DNA from: an uncultured Prevotellaceae bacterium
Lineage (GTDB): Bacteria; Bacteroidota; Bacteroidia; Bacteroidales; Bacteroidaceae
DNA length: 64,000 bases
NCBI GenBank assembly: GCA_902799905.1
Contig: CADCCB010000009.1
Span: 1-64,000, forward strand
Direction of reading: 5' to 3'
Below are positions 51,349 through 62,560 of this stretch, in pieces. Made by a program: the position numbers and the translations under genes. Positions within the stretch are counted from its first letter, which is position 1, and each line of letters starts with the position of its first letter. Under the pieces are notes generated by a model. It saw only the letters and a program-made list of their open reading frames with translations, was not told the DNA's origin and searched no databases.

Positions 51349-52686
51349 TTATACGATGCCCTGAGCCATCATAGCCTTTGCCACCTTCATGAAGCCTGCC
51401 ACGTTGGCACCCTTCACGTAGTTGATGTAGCCGTCGGCCTGTGTACCGTACTTCACGCAGTTCTCGTGAATGTCGTTCATGATGCGCTTCAGGTAGTCGT
51501 CAACCTCCTTGGCAGTCCAACTCAGACGCTCAGAGTTCTGCGACATCTCAAGACCAGATACTGACACACCACCAGCGTTAGAAGCCTTACCAGGAGCGTA
51601 GAGGATCTTGGCATCCTGGAAGATCTTGATAGCCTCGGGCAGTGAAGGCATGTTAGCACCCTCGGCAACAGCGATAACGCCGTTGTTGACCAGAGCCTGA
51701 GCCTCGTCGCCGTTGATCTCGTTCTGAGTAGCGCAGGGCAGGGCGATGTCGGCCTTCTCGTACCAAGGACGCTTGCCTTCGTAGTACTTGGCTGTAGGAT
51801 ACTCCTCAACATATTCCTTGATACGTCCGCGCTCCACGTTCTTCAACTCCATGATGTAATCGAGTTTTGCGCGATCGATGCCATCGGGATCGAAGATGTA
51901 ACCATCAGAGTCTGACATGGTCATGGGGATAGCGCCCAACTGCAGACATTTCTCGGCAGCATACTGAGCCACGTTACCTGCACCAGAGATCAGCACCTTC
52001 TTACCCTTCAACTCGATGCCGCGAGTAGCCAGCATAGAGGTCAGGAAGTAAACGGTACCGTAACCTGTAGCCTCAGGACGAATGAGTGAGCCACCGAACT
52101 GGATGCCCTTACCGGTGAGCACACCCTGGAACTGGTGGGTGAGTTTCTTGTACTGTCCGAACAGGAAGCCAACCTCACGACCACCTACGCCGATGTCACC
52201 AGCGGGAACGTCCTCGTCTGGACCAATGTGACGATAAAGTTCGTTCATGAAAGCCTGACAGAAACGCATTACCTCTGCGTCGCTCTTGCCACGGGGAGAG
52301 AAGTCGGAACCACCCTTTGCACCACCCATAGGCAGAGTTGTCAGTGAGTTCTTGAAGGTCTGCTCGAAAGCCAGGAACTTCAGAATACCCAGGTTCACAG
52401 ACTTGTGATAACGGATACCGCCTTTGTACGGGCCGATAGCGTTGTTGTGCTGAATGCGATAACCCATGTTTGTCTGGATGTTACCCTTGTCGTCGGTCCA
52501 AGTAACGCGGAACTCGATGACGCGATCGGGGATGCAAAGACGCTCGATCAGGTTGCTCTTTTCAAACTCGGGGTGCTTGTTGTACTCCTCCTCAATTGTA
52601 GGAAGAACTTGACTCACGGCCTGAATGTACTCCGGCTCATTAGGAAATCTCTGTTTCAGAGTTTCTACAACTTGTGCTGCATTCAT
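51349..52686 (-). CDS. gdhA: NADP-type glutamate dehydrogenase
   Basis: 445 residues, the length of the hexameric class. It assimilates ammonia onto 2-oxoglutarate. Motifs: GPYKGGIRYHKSVN, LTTLPMGGAKGGSDFSPRGK with the catalytic Lys, and nucleotide-binding VLISGAGNVAQYAAEK. The leader is about 100 bases long, from the promoter at 52790-52820. Confidence 0.96.
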   Translation of the reverse strand: MNAAQVVETLKQRFPNEPEYIQAVSQVLPTIEEEYNKHPEFEKSNLIERLCIPDRVIEFRVTWTDDKGNIQTNMGYRIQHNNAIGPYKGGIRYHKSVNLGILKFLAFEQTFKNSLTTLPMGGAKGGSDFSPRGKSDAEVMRFCQAFMNELYRHIGPDEDVPAGDIGVGGREVGFLFGQYKKLTHQFQGVLTGKGIQFGGSLIRPEATGYGTVYFLTSMLATRGIELKGKKVLISGAGNVAQYAAEKCLQLGAIPMTMSDSDGYIFDPDGIDRAKLDYIMELKNVERGRIKEYVEEYPTAKYYEGKRPWYEKADIALPCATQNEINGDEAQALVNNGVIAVAEGANMPSLPEAIKIFQDAKILYAPGKASNAGGVSVSGLEMSQNSERLSWTAKEVDDYLKRIMNDIHENCVKYGTQADGYINYVKGANVAGFMKVAKAMMAQGIV

Positions 52687-52789
52687 AAATCTTTTACCTT
52701 TTTTGTTAATAAATGAACTTATAATATTGGGTTTTGTGTTTGCGCCACCTTTTTTGACTTGAAAGGAGTTGTTGTCCGCTTTCGGGCTG

Positions 52790-52820
52790 CAAAGTTAAAG
52801 CAAAAAATTGAATTAGCAAA
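52790..52820 (-). promoter_or_regulatory. Promoter of gdhA
   Basis: Minus-strand TAACTTTG (52790-52797) and TTTG (52817-52820) with a 19-base spacer. Confidence 0.65.
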
Positions 52821-53101
52821 CATTTTATCATTTTTTTTATTAAAAAAGTGTCGTTTTGATAGTCTTTTGCTTAAATTCTTGCTTTATGTCAAGACCTGAA
52901 GGCTCTGTGTGGGTGTCTATCGGTACATTTTGTTCTTTATTTATATGCCCTTCATAATTTCTTTCGTTCTATATTATATAATAGGTGTCATATAAAAATA
53001 CCTTTATAATTATATGCCCCCTGCAAATCCTCTGCATCACTCAAATTGATGCAGAACAGATTTTTTTTTGTTTTTATTCCTGTTTTTCGAGATATTCTTC
53101 G
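52821..53101. other. AT-rich gap between gdhA and fur
   Basis: No open frame of note. It holds ATATTATATAAT-like AT runs (about 52968-52985) and the hairpin at 53032-53054. Everything else is featureless to me. Confidence 0.5.
53032..53069 (+). terminator. Orphan terminator-like hairpin before fur
   Basis: CTGCATCA (53032-53039) pairs with TGATGCAG (53047-53054), 7-base loop, then AACAGA and nine T. No plus-strand gene precedes it within 300 bases, so it could end a small RNA or modulate the fur promoter region. Confidence 0.5.
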
Positions 53102-53109
53102 TAACTTTG
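53102..53109 (+). promoter_or_regulatory. -7 box of fur
   Basis: TAACTTTG, 10 bases before the fur ATG; a weak CCTG lies 19 bases upstream. Near-leaderless. Confidence 0.5.
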
Positions 53110-53119
53110 CGGGCGGTTT

Positions 53120-54887
<1,768 letters not shown>

Positions 54888-54888
<1 letters not shown>

Positions 54889-56243
54889 TGGCACAGAAAC
54901 CAAGTATACCTAAGGGAACACGCGACTTCGGCCCTGTGGAGATGGCCAAGCGCAACTATATCTTCAACACCATACGCTTGGTGTACGAACTCTATGGCTT
55001 TCAGCAGATAGAGACTCCGGCTCAGGAGACGCTGCAGACGCTGATGGGCAAGTATGGTGAGGAGGGTGACAAACTGCTCTTCAAAATACTGAACTCTGGC
55101 GACTATTTGACCAAGATTGAAGATGGAGAACTGCTGGAACGCAACACCCTGCGCCTGGCCTCAAAGATATGCGAGAAAGGTCTGCGCTACGATCTCACCG
55201 TGCCTTTCGCCCGCTATGTGGTGATGCATCGTGAGGAACTGCAGTTGCCATTCAAGCGTTATCAGGTGCAACCCGTGTGGCGTGCCGACCGTCCACAGAA
55301 AGGTCGCTATCGCGAGTTCTATCAGTTCGACGGCGATGTGGTGGGCTCTGACTCCCTGCTCAACGAAGTGGAACTGATGCAGATCGTCGATACTGTTTTT
55401 ACTCGTTTCGGCGTGCGTGTCCAGATTAAGATTAATAACCGCAAGATTCTCACTGGCATTGCCGAGGTGATAGGTGCTGTTGACAAGATTGTGGACATCA
55501 CTGTGGCCATCGACAAACTCGACAAGATTGGTATTGACAACGTCAATCAGGAACTCCGCGAGGATGGACTCAGCGAGGAGCAGATTCAGAAACTGCAGCC
55601 TATCATCATGCTTGAAGGCACCAACGAGGAAAAACTGAACACCATCGCTGAGGTCCTTGCAAGCAGTGAGACAGGTTTGAAGGGTGTTGAGGAAACCAAA
55701 TATATTCTTGGCTTCCTGACATCGCTGAACAATGAGATTCAGTTGGACTTGACATTGGCTCGCGGTTTGAGTTACTACACGGGTGCTATCTTCGAGGTGA
55801 AGGCCCTTGATACGCCTATGGGCAGTATCTCTGGTGGTGGACGCTATGATAACCTGACGGGTATCTTCGGCATGCCGGGCCTCTCGGGTGTGGGCATCTC
55901 CTTCGGTGTCGACCGTATCTACGACGTGCTGAACGCCCTTGACCTCTATCCCAAGGATTCACTGCAGACTACACAGATGCTTTTCATCAACTTTGGTGAG
56001 AAAGAGACTGCCTACTGTCTGCCTATTGTGGCAAAGGTTCGTGCTGCCGGCATCCGTGCTGAGATCTATCCTGACAGCACGAAGATGAAGAAACAGATGT
56101 CGTATGCCAACGCCAAGCAGATTCCCTACGTCGTGTTGGCTGGCGACAATGAGATGGCAGCCGGCAAGGTGACGCTGAAGAATATGGAGACGGGCGAGCA
56201 GATGCTCGTTTCGCCTGATGAACTCATTGCGAAACTCTCGTGA
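54888..56243 (+). CDS. hisS: Histidyl-tRNA synthetase
   Basis: 451 residues. Class II core: motif 1 near [18 protein letters not shown], motif 2 [20 protein letters not shown], the histidine-binding stretch [14 protein letters not shown] and motif 3 [16 protein letters not shown]-terminal anticodon-binding domain to the end. The ATG shares its A with the purA stop codon TAA. Small repeats (ATATCGGA/ATATCGAAA) fill the 86-base gap after it. Confidence 0.97.
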
Positions 56244-56329
56244 TATCGGAATATCGGAATATCGAAATGTCGATATATCGTTTTTCCGTTAAAACGAATA
56301 AACGAACAAACGAATGAAAAAACTATTCT

Positions 56330-57160
56330 ATGAAACAAATCAGACTACTTGCTGTATTGATGGCCTTTGTGCTTGTTTGCACCTCGGCCACCAATCATAA
56401 AACCACTACTATATTTATAATAGGTGACTCCACTGCTGCCAATAAGGACATCTCCAATGGCAAGAAAGAACGCGGGTGGGGCATGGCTCTGCAGGCTTGT
56501 TTCGACCCAGAGTATATCGTGGTGGACAATCATGCCGTCAATGGAAGGTCGTCGCTGTCGTTCATGAATGAGGGACGATGGGACAAGGTGCTGGAGAAAA
56601 TCAAGCCAGGCGACTATGTTATCATCCAGTTCGGACATAACGACGAGAAGCCCAAGGCCGACCGCCATACCGATCCAGGCTCCACGTTTGACTATAATCT
56701 GGCCAAGTATGTGCGAGAGACACGTGAGCATGGCGGCATACCCGTGCTGATGAACCCTGTGGTGCGTCGCAACTTCTTTGTCAACGCCCCAGAGAACGAC
56801 GATGACGAGAAACTGCGCACGACAACCTTCAAGGATGGCGTGAAGATGGTGGAGGGCGACTCGCTCATCGATACCCACGGACTCTATCGCGTGGCTCCGC
56901 GTGACGTGGCCCGTAGGATGAACGTGCATTTCGTGGATGCCAACCAGATTACCCACGATTTGGAGCAGGGCTTGGGCACGGAGGGCTCGAAGAAACTCCA
57001 CATGTGGTTCCTGCCAGGCGAAGAGCCGTCGGTTCCTGAGGGTCGACAGGACAACACCCACTACAATGTCTATGGTGCCCAGGTTGTGGCCAATCTCTTG
57101 GCAGATGCCCTCTGCGAGGAGATTCCAGTACTGAAGAAGTATCGCGTCAGAAGCAAATGA
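56330..57160 (+). CDS. Rhamnogalacturonan acetylesterase-like SGNH hydrolase
   Basis: 276 residues. Signal peptide MKQIRLLAVLMAFVLVCTSA. The SGNH blocks are: IIGDSTAANKD (nucleophile Ser), VNGRSS (block II), IIQFGHNDEKP (block III Asn) and RQDNTHYNVYGA (Asp/His). This set matches carbohydrate esterase family CE12, which removes acetyl groups from pectin or xylan side chains. The organism probably uses plant cell-wall polysaccharides. It is a single gene with a very strong terminator. Confidence 0.9.
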   Translation: MKQIRLLAVLMAFVLVCTSATNHKTTTIFIIGDSTAANKDISNGKKERGWGMALQACFDPEYIVVDNHAVNGRSSLSFMNEGRWDKVLEKIKPGDYVIIQFGHNDEKPKADRHTDPGSTFDYNLAKYVRETREHGGIPVLMNPVVRRNFFVNAPENDDDEKLRTTTFKDGVKMVEGDSLIDTHGLYRVAPRDVARRMNVHFVDANQITHDLEQGLGTEGSKKLHMWFLPGEEPSVPEGRQDNTHYNVYGAQVVANLLADALCEEIPVLKKYRVRSK

Positions 57161-57187
57161 AGTTTGGAAAGTGTATAAATAACGAAA

Positions 57188-57222
57188 CAAATCCTGCAAA
57201 ACATTTGCAGGATTTGTTTTTT
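57188..57222 (+). terminator. Strong terminator after the esterase gene
   Basis: 13-bp perfect stem CAAATCCTGCAAA (57188-57200) with 57204-57216, a 3-base loop and then six T. It overlaps the -33 box of the rubrerythrin promoter. Confidence 0.92.
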
Positions 57223-57235
57223 ATCCTTATCTTTG
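57204..57235 (+). promoter_or_regulatory. Rubrerythrin promoter embedded in the terminator
   Basis: TTTG (57204-57207), a 20-base spacer, TATCTTTG (57228-57235). The -33 box lies in the right arm of the terminator hairpin. Leader about 36 bases. Confidence 0.75.
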
Positions 57236-57275
57236 CAGACAACATTAATACTATACCTAACAAATTCGTTAATTT

Positions 57276-57833
57276 ATGAAGAAAAAGTTTATCTGCGCCG
57301 TTTGTGGATATATCTACGAAGGCGATGCTGCTCCTGAGAAGTGTCCAATCTGTAAGGCACCTGCCTCGAAGTTCTCTGAACTGAAGGATGATGCCGAGAT
57401 GACCTACGCTACCGTGCACAAGATTGGCGACGGCAAGCCCGAGGGCGTCAGCGAGGAGATGATTAATGATCTGCGCAACCACTTCAATGGCGAGTGCGGC
57501 GAGGTTGGCATGTATCTGGCAATGGCCCGTCAGGCCGATCGCGAGGGCTATCCTGAGATTGCCGAGGCTTTCAAGCGCTATGCTTTTGAAGAGGCCGACC
57601 ACGCCAGCCGTTTTGCTGAGTTGCTGGGCGAGTGCGTATGGGACACCAAGACCAATCTGGAAAAGCGTGCTGCTGCCGAGGCTGGTGCCTGCGAGGACAA
57701 GTTCCGCATTGCCAAGAATGCTAAGGCTGCTGGTTTCGATGCTATCCATGATACCGTTCATGAGATGGCCAAAGACGAGGCCCGTCATGGTGCTGGCTTT
57801 GCCGGTCTTCTGAAGCGCTACTTTGGAAAGTAA
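57276..57833 (+). CDS. Reverse-order rubrerythrin (peroxidase)
   Basis: 185 residues with the rubredoxin domain first: C7/C10 in [12 protein letters not shown] and C23/C26 in KCPICKAPA. The ferritin-like diiron domain then follows, with Glu residues in [28 protein letters not shown] and MAKDEARHG. This domain order is that of reverse rubrerythrins, which reduce hydrogen peroxide in anaerobes with electrons from NADH systems. It protects against oxygen exposure. Single gene. Confidence 0.95.
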   Translation: MKKKFICAVCGYIYEGDAAPEKCPICKAPASKFSELKDDAEMTYATVHKIGDGKPEGVSEEMINDLRNHFNGECGEVGMYLAMARQADREGYPEIAEAFKRYAFEEADHASRFAELLGECVWDTKTNLEKRAAAEAGACEDKFRIAKNAKAAGFDAIHDTVHEMAKDEARHGAGFAGLLKRYFGK

Positions 57834-57874
57834 ACGGAAAAAAGTAAACAGCAAGGAAATAAAATGACGAAAAG

Positions 57875-57910
57875 TCCGTTTTATCTGTGTATGATAAGAC
57901 GGATTTTTTT
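57875..57910 (+). terminator. Terminator that overlaps the next gene's start
   Basis: TCCGTTTTATC (57875-57885) pairs with GATAAGACGGA (57893-57903), one G-U pair; the 7-base loop TGTGTAT contains the first two bases of ATG 57891. Seven T follow, then GTTTTTT. It would end the rubrerythrin message. Confidence 0.75.
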
Positions 57911-59240
57911 GTTTTTTGTAATATTGTCCTCACTAGTGGCTTGTTCCGATGACGACTCGTTCACCACGAGTCCTTCGGCTCGTCTGACTTTTTCAACCGA
58001 CTCGGTGAAGATGGACACCATTTTCTCGAATGTAGGGTCACGCACTTACGACTTCTGGGTTTATAACAATGCCAGCGACGGCATCCGCCTGCAGAGCGTG
58101 CGGTTGAGACAAGGCAACCAGAAGGGGTTCCGCGTCAATGTCAACGGCTATTACCTGGACAACTCGGTAGGTTCTGTGATGACAGGCCTGGAACTGCCAA
58201 AGGGTGACAGCATCCGCGTCTTCGTGGAACTCACGACACCGCTGAACGGACAGGATGAGCCGAAGGTGGTTACTGACGATTTGGTGTTCCGGCTGGAGAG
58301 CGGGGTAGAGCAGAGCGTGGTGCTGCAGGGGTGTTCGTGGGACGCTATCTTCATGCATGATGTCGTTGTCAGTAGCGACTCGCTCATAGAGAGCACAAAA
58401 CCACTCGTCATTTACGGCGGCATCTCTGTGGATAGTGCTGTGACGCTGACCATTCGCAATACGACCCTTTACTTCCATGACGGCAAGGGCATTGAGGTTG
58501 GTGGACACCTGCTGACCGACAGCGTCGTGATGCGAGGCGACCGTCTGGATCGCATGTTCACCTATCTGCCTTACGATCGCGTTAGCGGACAGTGGGGCAA
58601 GAAGGGGGGCATCGTCATCCGCAAGTCATCGACAGGCAACGTTTTGCGACGTACGGAGATACGCAATGCAGGACTATATGGTGTGACGTGCGACTCGGCA
58701 GCAGTTGTCGATGGTGTGCTGCGCCTTGATATGGAGGACTGTATTGTTCACAATACGGCTGGCGACTGCCTCTATGCCGACAATGCCAATATCCGTCTGC
58801 GCAACTGCCTGTTCAGCAATGCGAAGGGCGACTGCGTGTGTATCAGTGGCGGTAAGGCCGACATCTCGCGCTGCACAATGGCACAGTTCTATGCCTTTGC
58901 TGGCGGACGAGGTGTTGCGCTTAGTTTCACCAACATGAAGACACCTTTGCTGGAATTGAAGTGCGACAGCATCGTGATGACCGGTTATGATGATAACGAG
59001 TTTATAGGCTTGAATACTGACACGACGAAATTGTTCAATTACCAGTTCAGTCGTTCGCTGTTGCGTATGCCGAAGATTGAGACCAAGGACAGCGTCAGGT
59101 TTGAAAGCATTATCTGGGAGTCTCCCCAGGACTCTGTTCAGGGAAAGCAACATTTCCGGCTGGTCGATTCCGACAGCCTCCGCTATGACTTCCACATCAT
59201 CGACTCCATCTCACCCGCTAGGGGATTGGGATGGCGTTAA
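57891..59240 (+). CDS. Beta-helix lipoprotein
   Basis: 449 residues from ATG 57891. Signal MIRRIFLFFVILSSLVACSD with a lipobox before Cys18, so it is a lipoprotein. About 20-140 is a beta-sandwich-like region (FSNVGSRTYDFWVYNNASDG). About 150-360 shows right-handed beta-helix features (LRLDMEDCIVHNTAGDCLYA then ANIRLRNCLFSNAKGDCVCI), usual in polysaccharide-binding or -cleaving proteins. No catalytic residues recognised. A start at ATG 57864, preceded by AAGGAAAT, is the alternative and would move the hairpin above into the coding sequence. The start is therefore not settled. Confidence 0.75.
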   Translation: MIRRIFLFFVILSSLVACSDDDSFTTSPSARLTFSTDSVKMDTIFSNVGSRTYDFWVYNNASDGIRLQSVRLRQGNQKGFRVNVNGYYLDNSVGSVMTGLELPKGDSIRVFVELTTPLNGQDEPKVVTDDLVFRLESGVEQSVVLQGCSWDAIFMHDVVVSSDSLIESTKPLVIYGGISVDSAVTLTIRNTTLYFHDGKGIEVGGHLLTDSVVMRGDRLDRMFTYLPYDRVSGQWGKKGGIVIRKSSTGNVLRRTEIRNAGLYGVTCDSAAVVDGVLRLDMEDCIVHNTAGDCLYADNANIRLRNCLFSNAKGDCVCISGGKADISRCTMAQFYAFAGGRGVALSFTNMKTPLLELKCDSIVMTGYDDNEFIGLNTDTTKLFNYQFSRSLLRMPKIETKDSVRFESIIWESPQDSVQGKQHFRLVDSDSLRYDFHIIDSISPARGLGWR

Positions 59241-59252
59241 GAAAACGACGAT

Positions 59253-59726
59253 TTAGAATTCTGTGAACGACAGGGGCATGAGGTTTCTGATGCCCTCCAT
59301 CACGTAGATGCAACGCTTGCCATAGAGCAGGATGCGTATGGATTGTCCGTGACGCGTCTCTGTCTCGATGAGCACTTGCCGACAGGTGCCACAAGGCGAC
59401 ACCGGTTCTTCTGTCAACTCTCCTTTGGTGTTGCGGGCAGCAATGGCCAGCATCGTTATGGGGACTTCAGGATACTGAGCCCCTGCGGCAAAGATGGCAC
59501 TCCGCTCAGCACAGAGGCCTGCAGGGAAGGCGGCGTTCTCCTGATTACAGCCGGGCAGCACCTCTCCGTTTTCCAACTGGATGGCAGCCCCCACATGGAA
59601 ATTGGAGTAGGGAGCATAACTGTTATTGGTCGATTCGATGGCTTTTTCAACCAGAAACTGCTCGTCGCTGGTGAGTTCGTCCATCTGGCACTCCCTGATT
59701 TGGATCTTCAGTTGTAGGTCTTTCAT
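59253..59726 (-). CDS. cdd: Cytidine deaminase
   Basis: 157 residues, the homotetrameric size. It converts cytidine and deoxycytidine to uridine forms. Zinc site: AGLCAERSAIF (Cys, catalytic Glu) and VSPCGTCRQVL (two Cys). Start ATG 59726, preceded by AAAGGAAC, 17 bases after uvrA; an upstream frame extension would overlap uvrA. Confidence 0.95.
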   Translation of the reverse strand: MKDLQLKIQIRECQMDELTSDEQFLVEKAIESTNNSYAPYSNFHVGAAIQLENGEVLPGCNQENAAFPAGLCAERSAIFAAGAQYPEVPITMLAIAARNTKGELTEEPVSPCGTCRQVLIETETRHGQSIRILLYGKRCIYVMEGIRNLMPLSFTEF

Positions 59727-59743
59727 ATTTGTTCCTTTCTGTT

Positions 59744-62560
59744 TTATTTGAGTTTCTCCTTTAAGTATTGTCCCGTAACGCTTTCTTGACATAGGGCCAC
59801 CTCTTCGGGTGTTCCTGTGATAACGAGGTTGCCGCCTCGGTCACCACCATCGGGGCCTAGGTCGATGACGTGGTCGGCCAGTTTGATGACATCCATGTTG
59901 TGCTCAATGATGAGTATGGTATGACCTCTTTGCAACAAGGCATCGAGTGCGTCCATCAGTCGTCTGATGTCGTGAAAATGGAGGCCCGTTGTGGGCTCGT
60001 CGAAAATGAAAAGTGTGGGCTCCTGCCGTTCCTGTCCGATGAAGTAGGCCAGTTTGACGCGCTGGTTCTCGCCTCCAGAGAGGGTGCTGCTGTTTTGTCC
60101 CAACTTGATGTAGCCCAGTCCGACATCATCCAGCGGTTTCAGTCTGTTGACAATGGCCTTCTGATTATGACTGCCGAAGAACTCGATGGCCTCGGCAATG
60201 GTCATGTTGAGCACATCATCGATGTTCTTGCCCTCGAAGCGCACGTCGAGGATATCGTGCTTGAAGCGTTTACCGTGACAGGCTTCGCATTCCAGAACTA
60301 GATCGGCCATGAACTGCATCTCTACGGTGATTGTGCCTGCCCCCTTACACTCGTCGCAGCGTCCGCCGTCGGCATTGAACGAGAAGAACTGCGACGTGAA
60401 GCCCATCTGCTGGGCCAGTGGCTGTGAGGCGAAGAGGTCGCGGATGGCATCAAAGGCTTTGACGTAAGTGGCTGGGTTGGAGCGTGTTGACTTACCTATC
60501 GGATTCTGGTCTACGAATTCGACGCGCTTGATGGCATCGATGTCACCCTCAAGACCACTATAAGGACCTGGCGCGTCGCAGACATCGCCCAGATGGCGTT
60601 TGAGCGACGGGTAGAGTATTCCCTTGATGAGCGAGGACTTGCCGCTGCCGCTGACTCCGGTAACGACCGTCAGCACGTTGAGAGGTATCTGTACGTCAAT
60701 GCCTCTGAGGTTGTTCATGCGTGCACCGATAATATCAATGTGCCTGTTCCAAGGGCGACGGCTCTGAGGAACGGGTATGGTTTCTTTGCCACTCAGATAG
60801 TCGAGCGTGTAACTCTTGCAACTAGAGATACTAGATTCGCTAGAGATACTAGATTCGCTAAAGGGCTCACCAGCGTACACGATCTCACCGCCCAGTCGCC
60901 CTGCATCGGGGCCTACGTCAATCAGGTAGTCGGCGGCTCGGATAATCTCCTCGTCGTGTTCTACGACAACCACTGTGTTGCCTAAGTCCTGTAGTTGTTT
61001 TAATACATGAATGAGGCGGTCGGTATCGCGTGAGTGGAGTCCGATGCTCGGCTCGTCGAGAATATAGAGCGAGCCGACCAGGCTGCTGCCGAGCGACGTG
61101 CAAAGATTGATGCGTTGGCTCTCACCGCCCGAGAGTGTGTTTGACAGGCGGTTGAGGGTCAGGTAGCCCAGTCCGACATCCAGTAGGAACTGTAGTCTGG
61201 AGCGAATCTCCGTGAGCAGTCGTTTCCCCACTTCGGCATCGTGGCCGGATAGTTGCAGTTGGTTGAACCATTCCTGAAGTCGGACGACGGGCATCTGTAC
61301 CAGGTCGGTGATGCTCCGCCCGTCAATCTTTACATAGTCTGCCTCTGGCTTCAGACGCGTGCCTCGGCACGTCGGACAGACGGTCTTGCCGCGATAGCGG
61401 CTCAGCATGACGCGGTACTGTATCTTGTACTGGTTCTCCCTGACCATCTGGAAGAAACTGTCGATGCAGGGTTTTTCTTTGGTGTTGCGGTCTGAGGGCA
61501 AGCCGTGCCAAAGCCAGTCTTTCTGCTGTTGGGTGAGGTTGTAGTAGGGTTCAAAAATGGGGAAGTCATCATCAGCAGCATGGCGGATGAACCAATTCTT
61601 CCATTCGCCCATCTTCTCCCCGTGCCAGCACACCACACAGCCGTCATAGACGGAGAGACTGGTGTCAGGTATGACTAGGTTCTCATCGATGCCAATGATA
61701 CGACCGAAGCCTTGACATTCAGGACAGGCTCCGGCTGGCGAGTTGAAGGAGAAGAGTTGGTCGGTAGGCTCCTCGAAGGTGATGCCGTCGGCCTCGAAGC
61801 GTGTTGAGAAATCGTAGGTCAGGCCAGCCGGCAATACGATGAGCCGCATCTGTCCCTGTCCCTCGTAGAAGGCCGTCTCGGCTGAGTCGGCCAGTCGGTC
61901 GATGGTTTCTTTGTCGGCAGAGGCCGAGAGACGGTCGATGACGAGGTAGATGGGTGACGTGTCTGCCGTCGCTTTCTCAAGGAAATCGTCGATACGAGTG
62001 AAGTCTCCATTGACGTAGATGCGCACGTAGCCCTGCAGCACACACGCCTTGAGTTGCTGTTCAACGGTGCGTCCCTCGTTGACGATAAGCGGAGCCAGAA
62101 CGGCGAACTTGGTGCCTGTTGAGAACTCCAGCATCTTCTGCACCACGTCCTCGGTCGAGTGCTTCCGTACTTCTTGTCCGCTGATGGGTGAGAAGGTGTG
62201 TCCGATGCGGGCATAGAGCAGTCGCAGATACTCGTATATCTCTGTCGATGTGCCGACGGTGCTTCGCGGGTTGCGTGCGATGACTTTCTGCTCAATGGCA
62301 ATGGCGGGCGGTATGCCGCGTATGAAGTCGCACTCAGGCTTGTTCATGCGTCCAAGGAACTGGCGGGCATAACTGGAGAGACTCTCCACGTATCGTCGCT
62401 GGCCCTCGGCATAGAGGGTGTCGAAGGCCAGCGATGACTTACCCGATCCGCTCACTCCAGTGATGGCCACGAACCGGTTGCGTGGTATGCGCACGTCAAC
62501 ACCTTTTAGATTATTGACGCGTGCTCCCTTGATCTCAATATACTCTTCCTGTACTGCCAT
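59744..62560 (-). CDS. uvrA: Excinuclease ABC subunit A
   Basis: 938 residues, the family's size. UvrA recognises DNA lesions and loads UvrB. The two ATPase heads show GVSGSGKSSLAFDTLYAEGQ and TVVTGVSGSGKSSLIKGILY, with signatures NTLSGGESQRINL and STLSGGENQRVKL. The second zinc site is CDECKGAGT with CEACHGKRF. Start ATG 62560 shares a base with the pepD stop (TAATG), so translation is coupled. Between the two halves (about residues 580-610) it carries a Ser-rich insert, FSESSISSESSISSCKS, encoded by two 18-bp repeats. Confidence 0.96.
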   Translation of the reverse strand: MAVQEEYIEIKGARVNNLKGVDVRIPRNRFVAITGVSGSGKSSLAFDTLYAEGQRRYVESLSSYARQFLGRMNKPECDFIRGIPPAIAIEQKVIARNPRSTVGTSTEIYEYLRLLYARIGHTFSPISGQEVRKHSTEDVVQKMLEFSTGTKFAVLAPLIVNEGRTVEQQLKACVLQGYVRIYVNGDFTRIDDFLEKATADTSPIYLVIDRLSASADKETIDRLADSAETAFYEGQGQMRLIVLPAGLTYDFSTRFEADGITFEEPTDQLFSFNSPAGACPECQGFGRIIGIDENLVIPDTSLSVYDGCVVCWHGEKMGEWKNWFIRHAADDDFPIFEPYYNLTQQQKDWLWHGLPSDRNTKEKPCIDSFFQMVRENQYKIQYRVMLSRYRGKTVCPTCRGTRLKPEADYVKIDGRSITDLVQMPVVRLQEWFNQLQLSGHDAEVGKRLLTEIRSRLQFLLDVGLGYLTLNRLSNTLSGGESQRINLCTSLGSSLVGSLYILDEPSIGLHSRDTDRLIHVLKQLQDLGNTVVVVEHDEEIIRAADYLIDVGPDAGRLGGEIVYAGEPFSESSISSESSISSCKSYTLDYLSGKETIPVPQSRRPWNRHIDIIGARMNNLRGIDVQIPLNVLTVVTGVSGSGKSSLIKGILYPSLKRHLGDVCDAPGPYSGLEGDIDAIKRVEFVDQNPIGKSTRSNPATYVKAFDAIRDLFASQPLAQQMGFTSQFFSFNADGGRCDECKGAGTITVEMQFMADLVLECEACHGKRFKHDILDVRFEGKNIDDVLNMTIAEAIEFFGSHNQKAIVNRLKPLDDVGLGYIKLGQNSSTLSGGENQRVKLAYFIGQERQEPTLFIFDEPTTGLHFHDIRRLMDALDALLQRGHTILIIEHNMDVIKLADHVIDLGPDGGDRGGNLVITGTPEEVALCQESVTGQYLKEKLK
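60822..60857 (-). repeat. 18-bp tandem duplication in uvrA
   Basis: Two exact copies of CTAGAGATACTAGATTCG (plus-strand view, 60822-60839 and 60840-60857), followed by CTA. In frame: each copy codes six residues of the Ser-rich insert. Confidence 0.9.
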
